From Ruminococcaceae bacterium UBA6845 (GTDB lineage Bacteria > Bacillota > Clostridia > Oscillospirales > Acutalibacteraceae): a DNA stretch of 10,567 nt. Positions 1 through 5,235 of this stretch are shown in pieces (position 1 is the first letter of the stretch; each line of letters begins with the position of its first letter). The stretch spans positions 1-10,567 of the forward strand of contig DKDP01000057.1 in the NCBI GenBank assembly GCA_002449395.1, given 5' to 3'. The translations under genes were made by a program, and so were the position numbers. The notes under the pieces were generated by a model. The model saw only the letters and a list, made by a program, of their open reading frames with translations. It had not been told where the DNA came from and made no database searches.

Positions 1-122
1 GGTGAATTCTGATCGGTAACAATGTTCTTCTTAGAATTGAGACCCTTGAGAAGTGCGGGAGCCTTTGCTTTCTTTTCGATAGTCTGTCTGCCGTTTCTAA
101 CTAACTGATTAAAGGTAGGCAA
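1..122 (-). CDS. rpsL: 30S ribosomal protein S12, N-terminal part (runs off left edge)
   Basis: S12 sits at the decoding centre of the 30S subunit and contributes to decoding accuracy. Only the first 40 codons are in the window. The translation begins MPTFNQLVRNGRQTIEKK, continues through an APALLKG-like stretch and reaches TDQNS. This matches the Firmicutes S12 start (MPTINQLIRKGR in Bacillus subtilis, from memory). The start is a TTG at 120-122, preceded by AAAGGAG at 132-138 with 8 nt spacing. The only upstream ATG (129-131) is followed at once by TAG, so it cannot open the reading frame. Usual followers of S12 (S7, EF-G) would lie beyond the left edge. Identity is very secure despite the truncation; the TTG start is well supported by both the ribosome binding site and the protein N-terminus. 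Confidence 0.95.
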   Translation of the reverse strand, partial: MPTFNQLVRNGRQTIEKKAKAPALLKGLNSKKNIVTDQNS

Positions 123-150
123 ATACTACATCTCCTTTCTTGAATATTTT

Positions 151-197
151 GACAGTGATCGGTTCTGTCCGAACGGACACATAATGAATCACATTAT
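151..197 (-). promoter_or_regulatory. Structured 5' leader of rpsL (three inverted repeats)
   Basis: The predicted rpsL leader contains ATAATG-5 nt-CATTAT (181-197) at its 5' end. Next comes the palindrome TGTCCG-AA-CGGACA (166-179). A third pair, GACAG (151-155) with CTGTC (165-169), shares bases with the second, so hairpins two and three exclude each other. They lie between the promoter and the ribosome binding site. A regulatory role is inference; the repeats are seen directly. I recognise no named leader family. Confidence 0.45.
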
Positions 198-208
198 CAA
201 TCCTTGGT

Positions 209-238
209 ATTCTATCACTTTTGCATATTTATTGTCAA
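209..238 (-). promoter_or_regulatory. rpsL promoter (sigma-A type) with A/T-rich upstream element
   Basis: On the minus strand there is a perfect -35 TTGACA (233-238), an 18-nt spacer and a -10 TAGAAT (209-214). Directly upstream (239-300) the DNA is very A/T-rich and holds an inverted repeat TATTTTT-2 nt-AAAAATA (240-255), as expected for an UP element of a strong ribosomal promoter. Transcription would start near 202, giving a leader of about 80 nt before the TTG start. Confidence 0.82.
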
Positions 239-341
239 GTATTTTTGTAAAAATATTCTAATTATTTCTTGAAAAATAAAACTTTTAAAGAAAAATTATG
301 TGTTTCGGGCAAAAATGGGCGTAATTTGCATCCGAAAAAGG

Positions 342-368
342 AAAGAGCCCGAATCAATCGAGCTCTTT
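342..368 (-). terminator. Intrinsic terminator after the MgtC gene pair (probably bidirectional)
   Basis: AAAGAGC (342-348) pairs with GCTCTTT (362-368) around a 13-nt loop. On the minus strand it lies just past the stop of the second MgtC-family gene (384) and is followed by a T-rich run opposite the A-tract at 335-339. The plus strand also has a T run (366-370). It separates the MgtC unit from the rpsL promoter. Confidence 0.75.
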
Positions 369-383
369 TTATTATAAATAGTA

Positions 384-1064
384 TTACAGTTCCTCAACCG
401 AAATAACTCCGTCGGAGGTGGACACAACGGTCATCAGCTTGTCGTGCGACAGCTTTTTCGGGAGCTGAAGCTGAAAAATCGCACAGGAATTTGCGCCCGA
501 TTTTGTGATTTCAAGGTCAAGGATAATGACGCGGTAGGTCTTGAGCATACGGATAACAGAATCAAGGTTATCCGTTCCCGAATATTCAACATAAATGTTG
601 ATGTTCCTTGCGTTGTCAAGAACCCAGTATTCAAATCTTGAGAAGAAAATTTCTGCAAGGAGAATGACGATTGTCGAAAGTACAGCTGCTTCAAAATATC
701 CGGCACCGATTGCAAGACCGATGATAGCACAAGTCCAAAGACCTGCCGCCGTTGTAAGTCCTTTGACCTGACGGCGCTTGGTTACGATGATAGTACCTGC
801 ACCGATGAAACCGATACCTGCAACAACACCTGCACCGAGACGGGATACATCCGTATACAGATGCAGATATGAGAACATAAAGTGGCTGATCATTGTTGTC
901 ATACAAGCACCGAGACAAATTAAAATATGTGTTCTGAAGCCTGCGGTACGGCGCTTGTGCTCACGTTCAATTCCGATTGCACCGCCACAGATAACGGCCA
1001 AAAACATTTTAATAAAAACAGAGAGGGTAGTGACTTCTCTTAATGGATCTAAAAATTCAAACAT
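384..1064 (-). CDS. MgtC/SapB-family inner-membrane protein (second gene of pair)
   Basis: A 226-residue protein of the MgtC/SapB family. Members are membrane proteins linked to growth at low magnesium and to control of the F-ATPase; their exact activity is not settled. The N-terminal half has about four hydrophobic helices (roughly residues 15-145) with the family signatures GGAIGIEREHKRRTAGFRTH (about 28-47) and a GIGFIGAGTIIV segment followed by KGLTTAAGLW. The C-terminal 70 or so residues form a soluble alpha/beta, ACT-like domain beginning NINIYVEY. The start chosen is the ATG at 1062-1064, with GGGAGG 9 nt upstream. A TTG at 1085 would add seven residues but would itself translate the ribosome binding site. 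It lies 17 nt behind a paralogue on the same strand and shares that gene's promoter. The family call is secure; the substrate or effector role is unknown. Confidence 0.9.
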   Translation of the reverse strand: MFEFLDPLREVTTLSVFIKMFLAVICGGAIGIEREHKRRTAGFRTHILICLGACMTTMISHFMFSYLHLYTDVSRLGAGVVAGIGFIGAGTIIVTKRRQVKGLTTAAGLWTCAIIGLAIGAGYFEAAVLSTIVILLAEIFFSRFEYWVLDNARNINIYVEYSGTDNLDSVIRMLKTYRVIILDLEITKSGANSCAIFQLQLPKKLSHDKLMTVVSTSDGVISVEEL

Positions 1065-1081
1065 AATCTTATACCTCCCTG

Positions 1082-1816
1082 TCAAATTTCGTCAACAACG
1101 GTTACAAAGTCGAATTTTGAAATTTTCGACATAACGTTTGAATGAGTTTCTTTCTTAGGCAATCTGGAAGAAATTACGGCTCCGACAGTAACGCCGTTAG
1201 ATTGCTTTTCACGTTGAATGTCAACATCAAAAATTTGAATATTCAACTCCTTGAAAGTATTTATTATTTCTCCGAGATTTTCGATTTTTTCAAATTCAAC
1301 GTAGAGGTCCATATTTCGGGCATTGGATATAACCCAAGAACTGATTTTTTCAAATACAATTGTTGTGAGCAAAATAAGTAGGAATCCGAGGATCGCACAC
1401 TCATAATATCCTGAACCGATGGCAAGACCCATACAGGCAGATGCCCAAAGTCCGGCAGCGGTTGTGAGACCTTTTATTTCCTGGCGTCCCGTGACAATTA
1501 TTGTGCCTGCACCGAGGAAGCCGATACCGCTGATAACTTTTGCGCTGTATCTTGAAACGTCAACCTGCTTATCCAACATTTTGGCGATTTCTTCCCATAA
1601 ATTTCTCATAATGTATGTTTCATAATGACTGAGTATCATAGTCAATGCTGCACCGAGGCATACAATCATATATGTACGGCTTCCTGCGGCTCGGTGCTTA
1701 TGACCTCTTTCAAGACCGATCAAGCCGCCGAAGAAAACAGCGAGGAAAATCTTGATTATCAATGCCGGCATTGTGACACCACGAATTGGATCAAAAAAGG
1801 GGATTAGAGAATCCAT
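1082..1816 (-). CDS. MgtC/SapB-family inner-membrane protein (first gene of pair)
   Basis: A 244-residue paralogue of the gene just downstream. It has the same layout: hydrophobic helices at about 18-155 with GGLIGLERGHKHRAAGSRTY, GIGFLGAGTIIV and KGLTTAAGLW, then a soluble ACT-like domain starting DLYVEFEK. It differs by an extra stretch of roughly a dozen residues (around LWEEIAKMLDKQ) after the second helix. It also has Gly where the neighbour has Glu in the ERE/ERG motif. The ATG at 1814-1816 has GGAGG 7 nt upstream. Transcription comes from the near-consensus promoter at 1901-1929 through a leader with a hairpin at 1854-1881. Two diverged tandem copies suggest an old duplication and perhaps a hetero-oligomer (inference). 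No M-box magnesium riboswitch is recognisable in the leader. Confidence 0.9.
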   Translation of the reverse strand: MDSLIPFFDPIRGVTMPALIIKIFLAVFFGGLIGLERGHKHRAAGSRTYMIVCLGAALTMILSHYETYIMRNLWEEIAKMLDKQVDVSRYSAKVISGIGFLGAGTIIVTGRQEIKGLTTAAGLWASACMGLAIGSGYYECAILGFLLILLTTIVFEKISSWVISNARNMDLYVEFEKIENLGEIINTFKELNIQIFDVDIQREKQSNGVTVGAVISSRLPKKETHSNVMSKISKFDFVTVVDEI

Positions 1817-1853
1817 TGCGTTACCTCCGATATGTATTTATATAAAATAATAT

Positions 1854-1881
1854 GGGCGGACGTGAAATCTGTTCCACGCCC
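1854..1881 (-). promoter_or_regulatory. Leader hairpin upstream of the MgtC gene pair
   Basis: GGG (1854-1856) and CGTG (1861-1864) can pair with CCC (1879-1881) and CACG (1875-1878), leaving a 4-nt bulge and a 10-nt loop. Alternatively GGGCG (1854-1858) pairs with CGCCC (1877-1881). The structure lies in the roughly 78-nt leader between the predicted start of transcription and the ribosome binding site. It has no T-tract, so it is not a simple terminator. The function is unknown. Confidence 0.4.
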
Positions 1882-1900
1882 GCTTCTGATATGATGTTGA

Positions 1901-1929
1901 ATTATACCACAAATTTTTAGTAAAGTCAA
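1901..1929 (-). promoter_or_regulatory. Promoter of the MgtC gene pair
   Basis: On the minus strand there is TTGACT (1924-1929), a 17-nt spacer and a perfect TATAAT (1901-1906). This is close to the sigma-A consensus and correctly placed about 85 nt upstream of the first MgtC-family start codon. Confidence 0.85.
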
Positions 1930-1934
1930 GGAAT

Positions 1935-1955
1935 TTTGTCGGAATTATCGACAAA
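1935..1955. promoter_or_regulatory. Inverted repeat between divergent genes, possible operator
   Basis: TTTGTCG (1935-1941) and CGACAAA (1949-1955) form a perfect 7-bp inverted repeat with a 7-nt spacer. It sits 5 nt upstream of the -35 box of the MgtC promoter and about 20 nt before the start codon of the divergent 66-codon ORF. The 14-bp centre-to-centre spacing and the symmetry fit a dimeric regulator binding site. It could also fold as a hairpin in the small ORF's transcript. I cannot assign it to a known regulator. Confidence 0.4.
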
Positions 1956-1976
1956 CAATAATGCCGAGGTGACAGT

Positions 1977-2177
1977 ATGAATAACGAGAAAGAAAAGGTT
2001 TATCTTCCAGTAGACGAGCCTGTTATGCACGATCCCGAAAACTGCGCGGATATGCTGCACAAATACGGGACTTATGAGATTCAGCCGACCTCGGCTACCG
2101 AGAACAGCTTTCCAAAGGTTGCGCAGGGATTGGCAAAGGAAAAGAACAGGGTAAATAAAAAATCCGACTCCCGTTAA
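1977..2177 (+). CDS. Small hypothetical protein, 66 residues
   Basis: I do not recognise this protein. It is hydrophilic, with no signal peptide or membrane helix. It starts MNNEKEKVYLPVDEP, has a central segment containing HDPENCADMLHKYGTYEIQP with one Cys, and ends in a Lys/Asn-rich basic tail. Coding is supported by an ATG with GAGG at 1966-1969 (7 nt spacing) and by a protein-like composition. No clear promoter is visible, although a 160-bp divergent intergenic region shared with the MgtC promoter precedes it. Its last codons (KSDSR, stop) are written in the stem and loop of the terminator of the convergent gene downstream, so the tail may be shaped by RNA structure rather than by protein function. 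I rate it as probably real but uncharacterised. Confidence 0.6.
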   Translation: MNNEKEKVYLPVDEPVMHDPENCADMLHKYGTYEIQPTSATENSFPKVAQGLAKEKNRVNKKSDSR

Positions 2178-2187
2178 GAGAGTCGGA
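2163..2187 (-). terminator. Intrinsic terminator of the exported-protein gene, overlapping the small ORF's stop
   Basis: TCCGACTC (2163-2170) and GAGTCGGA (2180-2187) form a perfect 8-bp stem with a 9-nt loop. Read on the minus strand it is followed by six T residues (opposite 2157-2162), the classic form, about 15 nt past the stop of the minus-strand gene. Read on the plus strand it is followed by AAATTTTT, so it may also stop the convergent small ORF, whose TAA lies in the loop. Confidence 0.85.
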
Positions 2188-2201
2188 AAATTTTTGCTGA
2201 A

Positions 2202-3179
2202 TTAATACTTGTAAGTATTCTGCTGAGTCCATGCGCCGTGAACCGTTGCCGACGGCTTGAGACCGATAACGCTTGCTGTGCCCGTACCGTTAAGCGGCTG
2301 ATTAATTGAACTGGAAACGAGAGTTCCGTTTGCATTAACCGTAGCCTTGAGTGTAACACCGGGATAGTTGATATCTGCCTGAGTAACCTTGATCGGTCCG
2401 AGGTCAACGCTTGCAAGATCAAGCGGAGCTGCGCACTGATCGGCATATTTCGGCTTCGGATTCTCGAGAGTAGTCTTTTCTGCGATTGTAACGATTGTTA
2501 CAACATAGTTTGAACCGCTCTTTGTGATGCTTGCCGATTTAACGCCGGCAGCCTGAAGTCTTGTTCTCGGGAGGAAGTCGCTTGCCTTTGTCTTGTCGGC
2601 AGCAACACCGTTTGTGAACGTATTTGTGTATGTAGACGGTTTAGCGTACTTTGAAAGAACACTTTCGTTGATGATCTTCTTAAGTGTGTTGTTATCCGGC
2701 TTCATTGTGTCGACAACGATTGAAATAGCTTCATTCTTTGTGACAGTGAGCTTTTTAACCTTTGCGGTAGCCTTGATAGCGTTGTTATAGTAAGCAACTA
2801 TCTGCTCCTTGGAATACTTTGTCGGGTCGGAAGCAGTATTTGTCTTTCCGCCGGTTGAAGTATTGCCGCCTGTGGATGTGTTCGATGAAGATCCGCCGTT
2901 GTCGGCTGCGCCTGCATTCGGATCAGCCGCAGGATCGGTTGCGTCGGTGCCCGTGCCGCTGTCGCTCGGTGCAGTCGGATCGTCGGTTGACGGAGTCGTG
3001 CTGTCGCCGCCCGCAGCAGTGCCGCCGCCGTTACCTGACGAGGATGCCGGCGCAGCAGGAGTCAGCTTAGCAACATCAACCATAGCAGTGCTGTATTTGC
3101 CGATTGCAATTGTTGCGCAAACGCAGATTGCAATAACGCAAAGCAATGCAGTTACTGATTTGAATACTGTTTGTTTCAT
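2202..3179 (-). CDS. Exported or membrane-anchored protein with low-complexity linker and unknown C-terminal domain
   Basis: A 325-residue protein of unknown function. Residues about 8-28 are a single hydrophobic segment after MKQTVFK, so a signal peptide or N-terminal anchor. There are Cys residues at 14, 20 and 22 but no convincing lipobox. Residues about 40-120 are a low-complexity Gly/Ser/Thr/Asp/Ala/Pro linker with short internal repeats (NTSTGG twice, then KTNTA). The remaining 200 residues look folded, beginning KYSKEQIVAYYNNAIKAT and ending in WTQQNTYKY. This half is rich in Thr, Val, Ala and Lys, as in extracytoplasmic proteins. The ATG at 3177-3179 has a GGGGG run 9 nt upstream, a weaker site than its neighbours have. 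A 16-bp palindrome lies in its leader, and a strong terminator follows. It could be cotranscribed with the small membrane protein upstream. I do not recognise the C-terminal domain. Confidence 0.82.
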   Translation of the reverse strand: MKQTVFKSVTALLCVIAICVCATIAIGKYSTAMVDVAKLTPAAPASSSGNGGGTAAGGDSTTPSTDDPTAPSDSGTGTDATDPAADPNAGAADNGGSSSNTSTGGNTSTGGKTNTASDPTKYSKEQIVAYYNNAIKATAKVKKLTVTKNEAISIVVDTMKPDNNTLKKIINESVLSKYAKPSTYTNTFTNGVAADKTKASDFLPRTRLQAAGVKSASITKSGSNYVVTIVTIAEKTTLENPKPKYADQCAAPLDLASVDLGPIKVTQADINYPGVTLKATVNANGTLVSSSINQPLNGTGTASVIGLKPSATVHGAWTQQNTYKY

Positions 3180-3202
3180 TGTTAATAACCCCCGTTTTTA
3201 TT

Positions 3203-3218
3203 ACAGCATTAATGCTGT
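3203..3218. repeat. Perfect 16-bp palindrome in the leader of the exported-protein gene
   Basis: ACAGCATT followed directly by AATGCTGT (3203-3218). On the plus strand it is followed by six T residues, giving terminator shape, but there is no plus-strand gene upstream for it to end. On the minus strand it lies 23 nt ahead of the start codon at 3179. It could be an operator, an antisense terminator or a leader hairpin. Confidence 0.45.
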
Positions 3219-3250
3219 TTTTTAATAGCGTTATGCCATTAAATCCGATT

Positions 3251-3541
3251 TTACATATTCATAATAATTACGGCGCAGATAACGCAGAGCGCAACCATTA
3301 TGAAATTAAGGTTTCCGGAAATATAGTTCTCTCTTTTCTTATGTATTCCGTCAAGCAGTACGACTGCGGCAATTGCCAAAATGAAAATACCGAAGAAAAT
3401 AGAAGTGTATTTACCGAAAAACATTGCAATGAGAAAAGCGAGAAAAGATATCATCGAAATAATTGTGACAATGAGCCACGGAACAGTGATCTTTTCGGTG
3501 AAGAAGCCCGATTCGGATTTCTTCTTCTTATTGTCTGCCAA
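3251..3541 (-). CDS. Small integral membrane protein, three predicted helices
   Basis: A 96-residue protein I do not recognise. The N-terminus is short, charged and lysine-rich (MADNKKKKSESG), so probably cytoplasmic. Three hydrophobic segments follow at about 21-43, 46-66 and 75-95, with a basic HKKREN loop between the second and third. The start is a TTG at 3539-3541 with AGGAG at 3551-3555 (9 nt spacing); there is no alternative ATG with a binding site. A good promoter lies just upstream at 3565-3593. The gap of 71 nt to the exported-protein gene on the same strand holds no clear minus-strand terminator, so the two may form one transcription unit. Confidence 0.75.
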   Translation of the reverse strand: MADNKKKKSESGFFTEKITVPWLIVTIISMISFLAFLIAMFFGKYTSIFFGIFILAIAAVVLLDGIHKKRENYISGNLNFIMVALCVICAVIIMNM

Positions 3542-3564
3542 TACTAATCACTCCTGTCTATAAA

Positions 3565-3593
3565 ATGATATCAAAATTTTCAAGTTTCGTCAA
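3565..3593 (-). promoter_or_regulatory. Promoter of the small membrane protein gene
   Basis: On the minus strand there is TTGACG (3588-3593), a 17-nt spacer and TATCAT (3565-3570). Transcription would start near 3558, leaving a very short leader before the AGGAG site. It diverges from the phoH promoter about 80 bp away. Confidence 0.65.
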
Positions 3594-3672
3594 GGTTCTT
3601 TTAACGTTGATATCGTATACATTTTGCACAAAAATTAGCTGAAAATTATGTTTAACTTTAAAGATTAAATCT

Positions 3673-3701
3673 GTGACTTTTCGATAAAACTGTGTTATAA
3701 T
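3673..3701 (+). promoter_or_regulatory. Promoter of the phoH-ybeY-era-recO-mutS2 operon
   Basis: On the plus strand there is GTGACT (3673-3678), a 17-nt spacer and a perfect TATAAT (3696-3701) with TG at -15/-14 (extended -10). The -35 matches only four of six positions, which the extended -10 can offset. Transcription would start near 3708, about 59 nt before the preferred phoH start. It is the only convincing promoter seen for the plus-strand operon. Confidence 0.75.
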
Positions 3702-3719
3702 ACTAACGGTTAATGTAAT

Positions 3720-3745
3720 TTTTATTGATATTCAATAAAATATCA
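3720..3745 (+). promoter_or_regulatory. Alternative hairpins in the phoH leader
   Basis: TTTTATTGA (3720-3728) pairs with TCAATAAAA (3732-3740) around 3 nt. TGATATT (3726-3732) can instead pair with AATATCA (3739-3745) around 6 nt. The two share bases and exclude each other. Both lie just before the GGAAGGCGGAG ribosome binding site. A/T-rich palindromes can arise by chance, so function is uncertain. Confidence 0.35.
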
Positions 3746-3766
3746 TCGGAAGGCGGAGTTTATCGG

Positions 3767-4732
3767 TTGTTTGAACAGGTAATTAATTTCGAGCGGATGG
3801 AGCAGGCGGTGAGCCTCTTCGGCAGCTTTGATGAGAATATAAAGTACATAGAGAAGAAGTATTCGGTTTCTGTCGTATGCCGTGGAGCCGAGATGAAGAT
3901 CAGCGGTGAGGCGGAGAATGTCTCGCTTGCCGTAAGAGCGGTGAACGGACTGCTCGATCTTATCAATAAGGGCGAATCGCTCAATGAACAGAATGTCCGA
4001 TACGTTACGTCGCTTGTTGACGACGGGTACGAGGATCAGCTCAAGAATATGAACGGCGACTGTATTTGTATGACAACAAAGGGCAGACCCGTTAAGCCGA
4101 AAACACTCGGTCAGGAAAAATATGTTCAGGCAATACGTGACAACACAATCGTAATCGGCGTCGGTCCCGCCGGCACGGGCAAAACATATCTTGCCGTTGC
4201 GATGGCAGTCAGCGCATTCCGTGCCAAGGAGGTCAACAGAATCATTCTGACACGCCCCGCAGTCGAGGCGGGAGAGAAGCTGGGCTTTTTGCCGGGCGAT
4301 CTTCAGCAAAAGGTTGATCCGTATCTCAGACCGCTTTACGATGCGCTTTTCGATATGCTCGGAGCCGAGAATTTTCAGCGATATCAGGAACGAGGCAATA
4401 TTGAGGTAGCTCCGCTCGCATATATGCGCGGACGAACCCTTGACGACAGCTTTATTATTCTTGATGAGGCGCAGAACACCACAACGGAGCAGATGAAAAT
4501 GTTCCTGACACGTCTCGGATTCAATTCAAAGATGGTTGTCACAGGCGATATAACCCAGATTGACCTGCCCGACGGAAAGCGTTCGGGACTGGTTGAAATA
4601 ACCAAGATACTCAAAAATGTAGACGATATTAAAACAGTAAGATTTTCCGAGAAGGATGTTGTACGTCACAAGCTGGTACAGGATATCATCAGGGCGTACG
4701 AAAAATATGAGGAGGCAAAGAAAAGACGATGA
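3767..4732 (+). CDS. phoH: PhoH-family ATPase
   Basis: A 321-residue PhoH-like P-loop ATPase, probably acting on RNA; its cellular reaction is not firmly known, but the gene commonly travels with ybeY. The N-terminal third is a small RNA-binding-like domain. The ATPase core carries Walker A GPAGTGKT (about 133-140), the family segment LPGDLQQKVDPYLRPLYDAL, EVAPLAYMRGRT, Walker B FIILDEAQN (about 229-237) and VTGDITQIDLP. The start chosen is the TTG at 3767, which has GGAG at 3754-3757 with good spacing and gives a family-like N-terminus (FEQVINFERMEQAV). A TTG at 3725 would add 14 residues but has no binding site and lies in a hairpin, only about 17 nt from the expected transcript start. Its stop overlaps the ybeY start (ATGA), which implies translational coupling. 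Confidence 0.93.
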   Translation: MFEQVINFERMEQAVSLFGSFDENIKYIEKKYSVSVVCRGAEMKISGEAENVSLAVRAVNGLLDLINKGESLNEQNVRYVTSLVDDGYEDQLKNMNGDCICMTTKGRPVKPKTLGQEKYVQAIRDNTIVIGVGPAGTGKTYLAVAMAVSAFRAKEVNRIILTRPAVEAGEKLGFLPGDLQQKVDPYLRPLYDALFDMLGAENFQRYQERGNIEVAPLAYMRGRTLDDSFIILDEAQNTTTEQMKMFLTRLGFNSKMVVTGDITQIDLPDGKRSGLVEITKILKNVDDIKTVRFSEKDVVRHKLVQDIIRAYEKYEEAKKRR

Positions 4733-5235
4733 GCGATAAGATTAAGGTTATTATCACAAACGATCAGAAGGAAGTTAAGATACCCACAGGAGTAAGAATG
4801 TTGATCCGTCGCTGCTGTAATGCAGTGCTTGTCAACGAGCATTTTGAGGGCTCGGCAGAGATCAGCGTTCGCTTTGTTGACGACGAAATAATTCACGAGC
4901 TCAACCGTGAGTACCGTCACGTTGACCGCAGTACCGATGTTCTTTCTTTCCCGCTCGGCGAGAACGGCGAATACGACATTAACCACGATACGGGCGCAAA
5001 GGTTCTCGGCGATATCGTTATTTCAATGCAGCACGCAGTTATGCAGGCTGACCTTTACGGTCATTCTCTTCAGCGTGAAATTGCATTCCTTACGGTACAT
5101 TCAATGCTTCATCTTCTCGGCTATGATCACGAGGCGGAGGGACTTGAAAGAGTTCGTATGCGTGAAAAGGAAGAGGCAGTTCTCACTCAGCTCGGACTTA
5201 AGAGAAACGACAGCTACTATTCGGAGGATAACTGA
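4729..5235 (+). CDS. ybeY: Endoribonuclease YbeY, 16S rRNA maturation and ribosome quality control
   Basis: A 168-residue metal-dependent RNase of the YbeY (UPF0054) family, needed for 3' maturation of 16S rRNA and for late 70S quality control in studied bacteria. The zinc-binding motif HSMLHLLGYDH (about residues 124-134) has all three His; Ser at the second position in place of Gly is a common variant. The conserved NREYRHVDRSTDVLSFPL stretch (about 59-76) precedes it. Length is usual for the family. The ATG overlaps the phoH stop as ATGA. GGAGG at 4711-4715 is rather distant (13 nt), so initiation probably relies on coupling. Its stop overlaps the era start by one base. Bacillus has dgkA and cdd between ybeY and era; they are absent here. 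Confidence 0.96.
   Translation: MSDKIKVIITNDQKEVKIPTGVRMLIRRCCNAVLVNEHFEGSAEISVRFVDDEIIHELNREYRHVDRSTDVLSFPLGENGEYDINHDTGAKVLGDIVISMQHAVMQADLYGHSLQREIAFLTVHSMLHLLGYDHEAEGLERVRMREKEEAVLTQLGLKRNDSYYSEDN

Noticed and set aside
1065..1085. TTG extension of the second MgtC-family gene
   Set aside because: It would translate the GGGAGG binding site and overlap the preceding stop; the ATG at 1064 is better.
1817..1900. M-box magnesium riboswitch upstream of the MgtC pair
   Set aside because: The leader is under 90 nt with one bulged hairpin, far too short and simple for the M-box.
2809..3225. Long plus-strand open frame (138 codons) opposite the exported-protein gene
   Set aside because: It is the mirror of the low-complexity Gly/Ser/Thr linker; the product is a Val/Pro/Ser-rich sequence with no binding site, and the minus strand clearly codes.
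3743..4309. 188-codon minus-strand open frame inside phoH
   Set aside because: Antisense to a complete PhoH with all motifs; no ribosome binding site and no protein-like features of its own.
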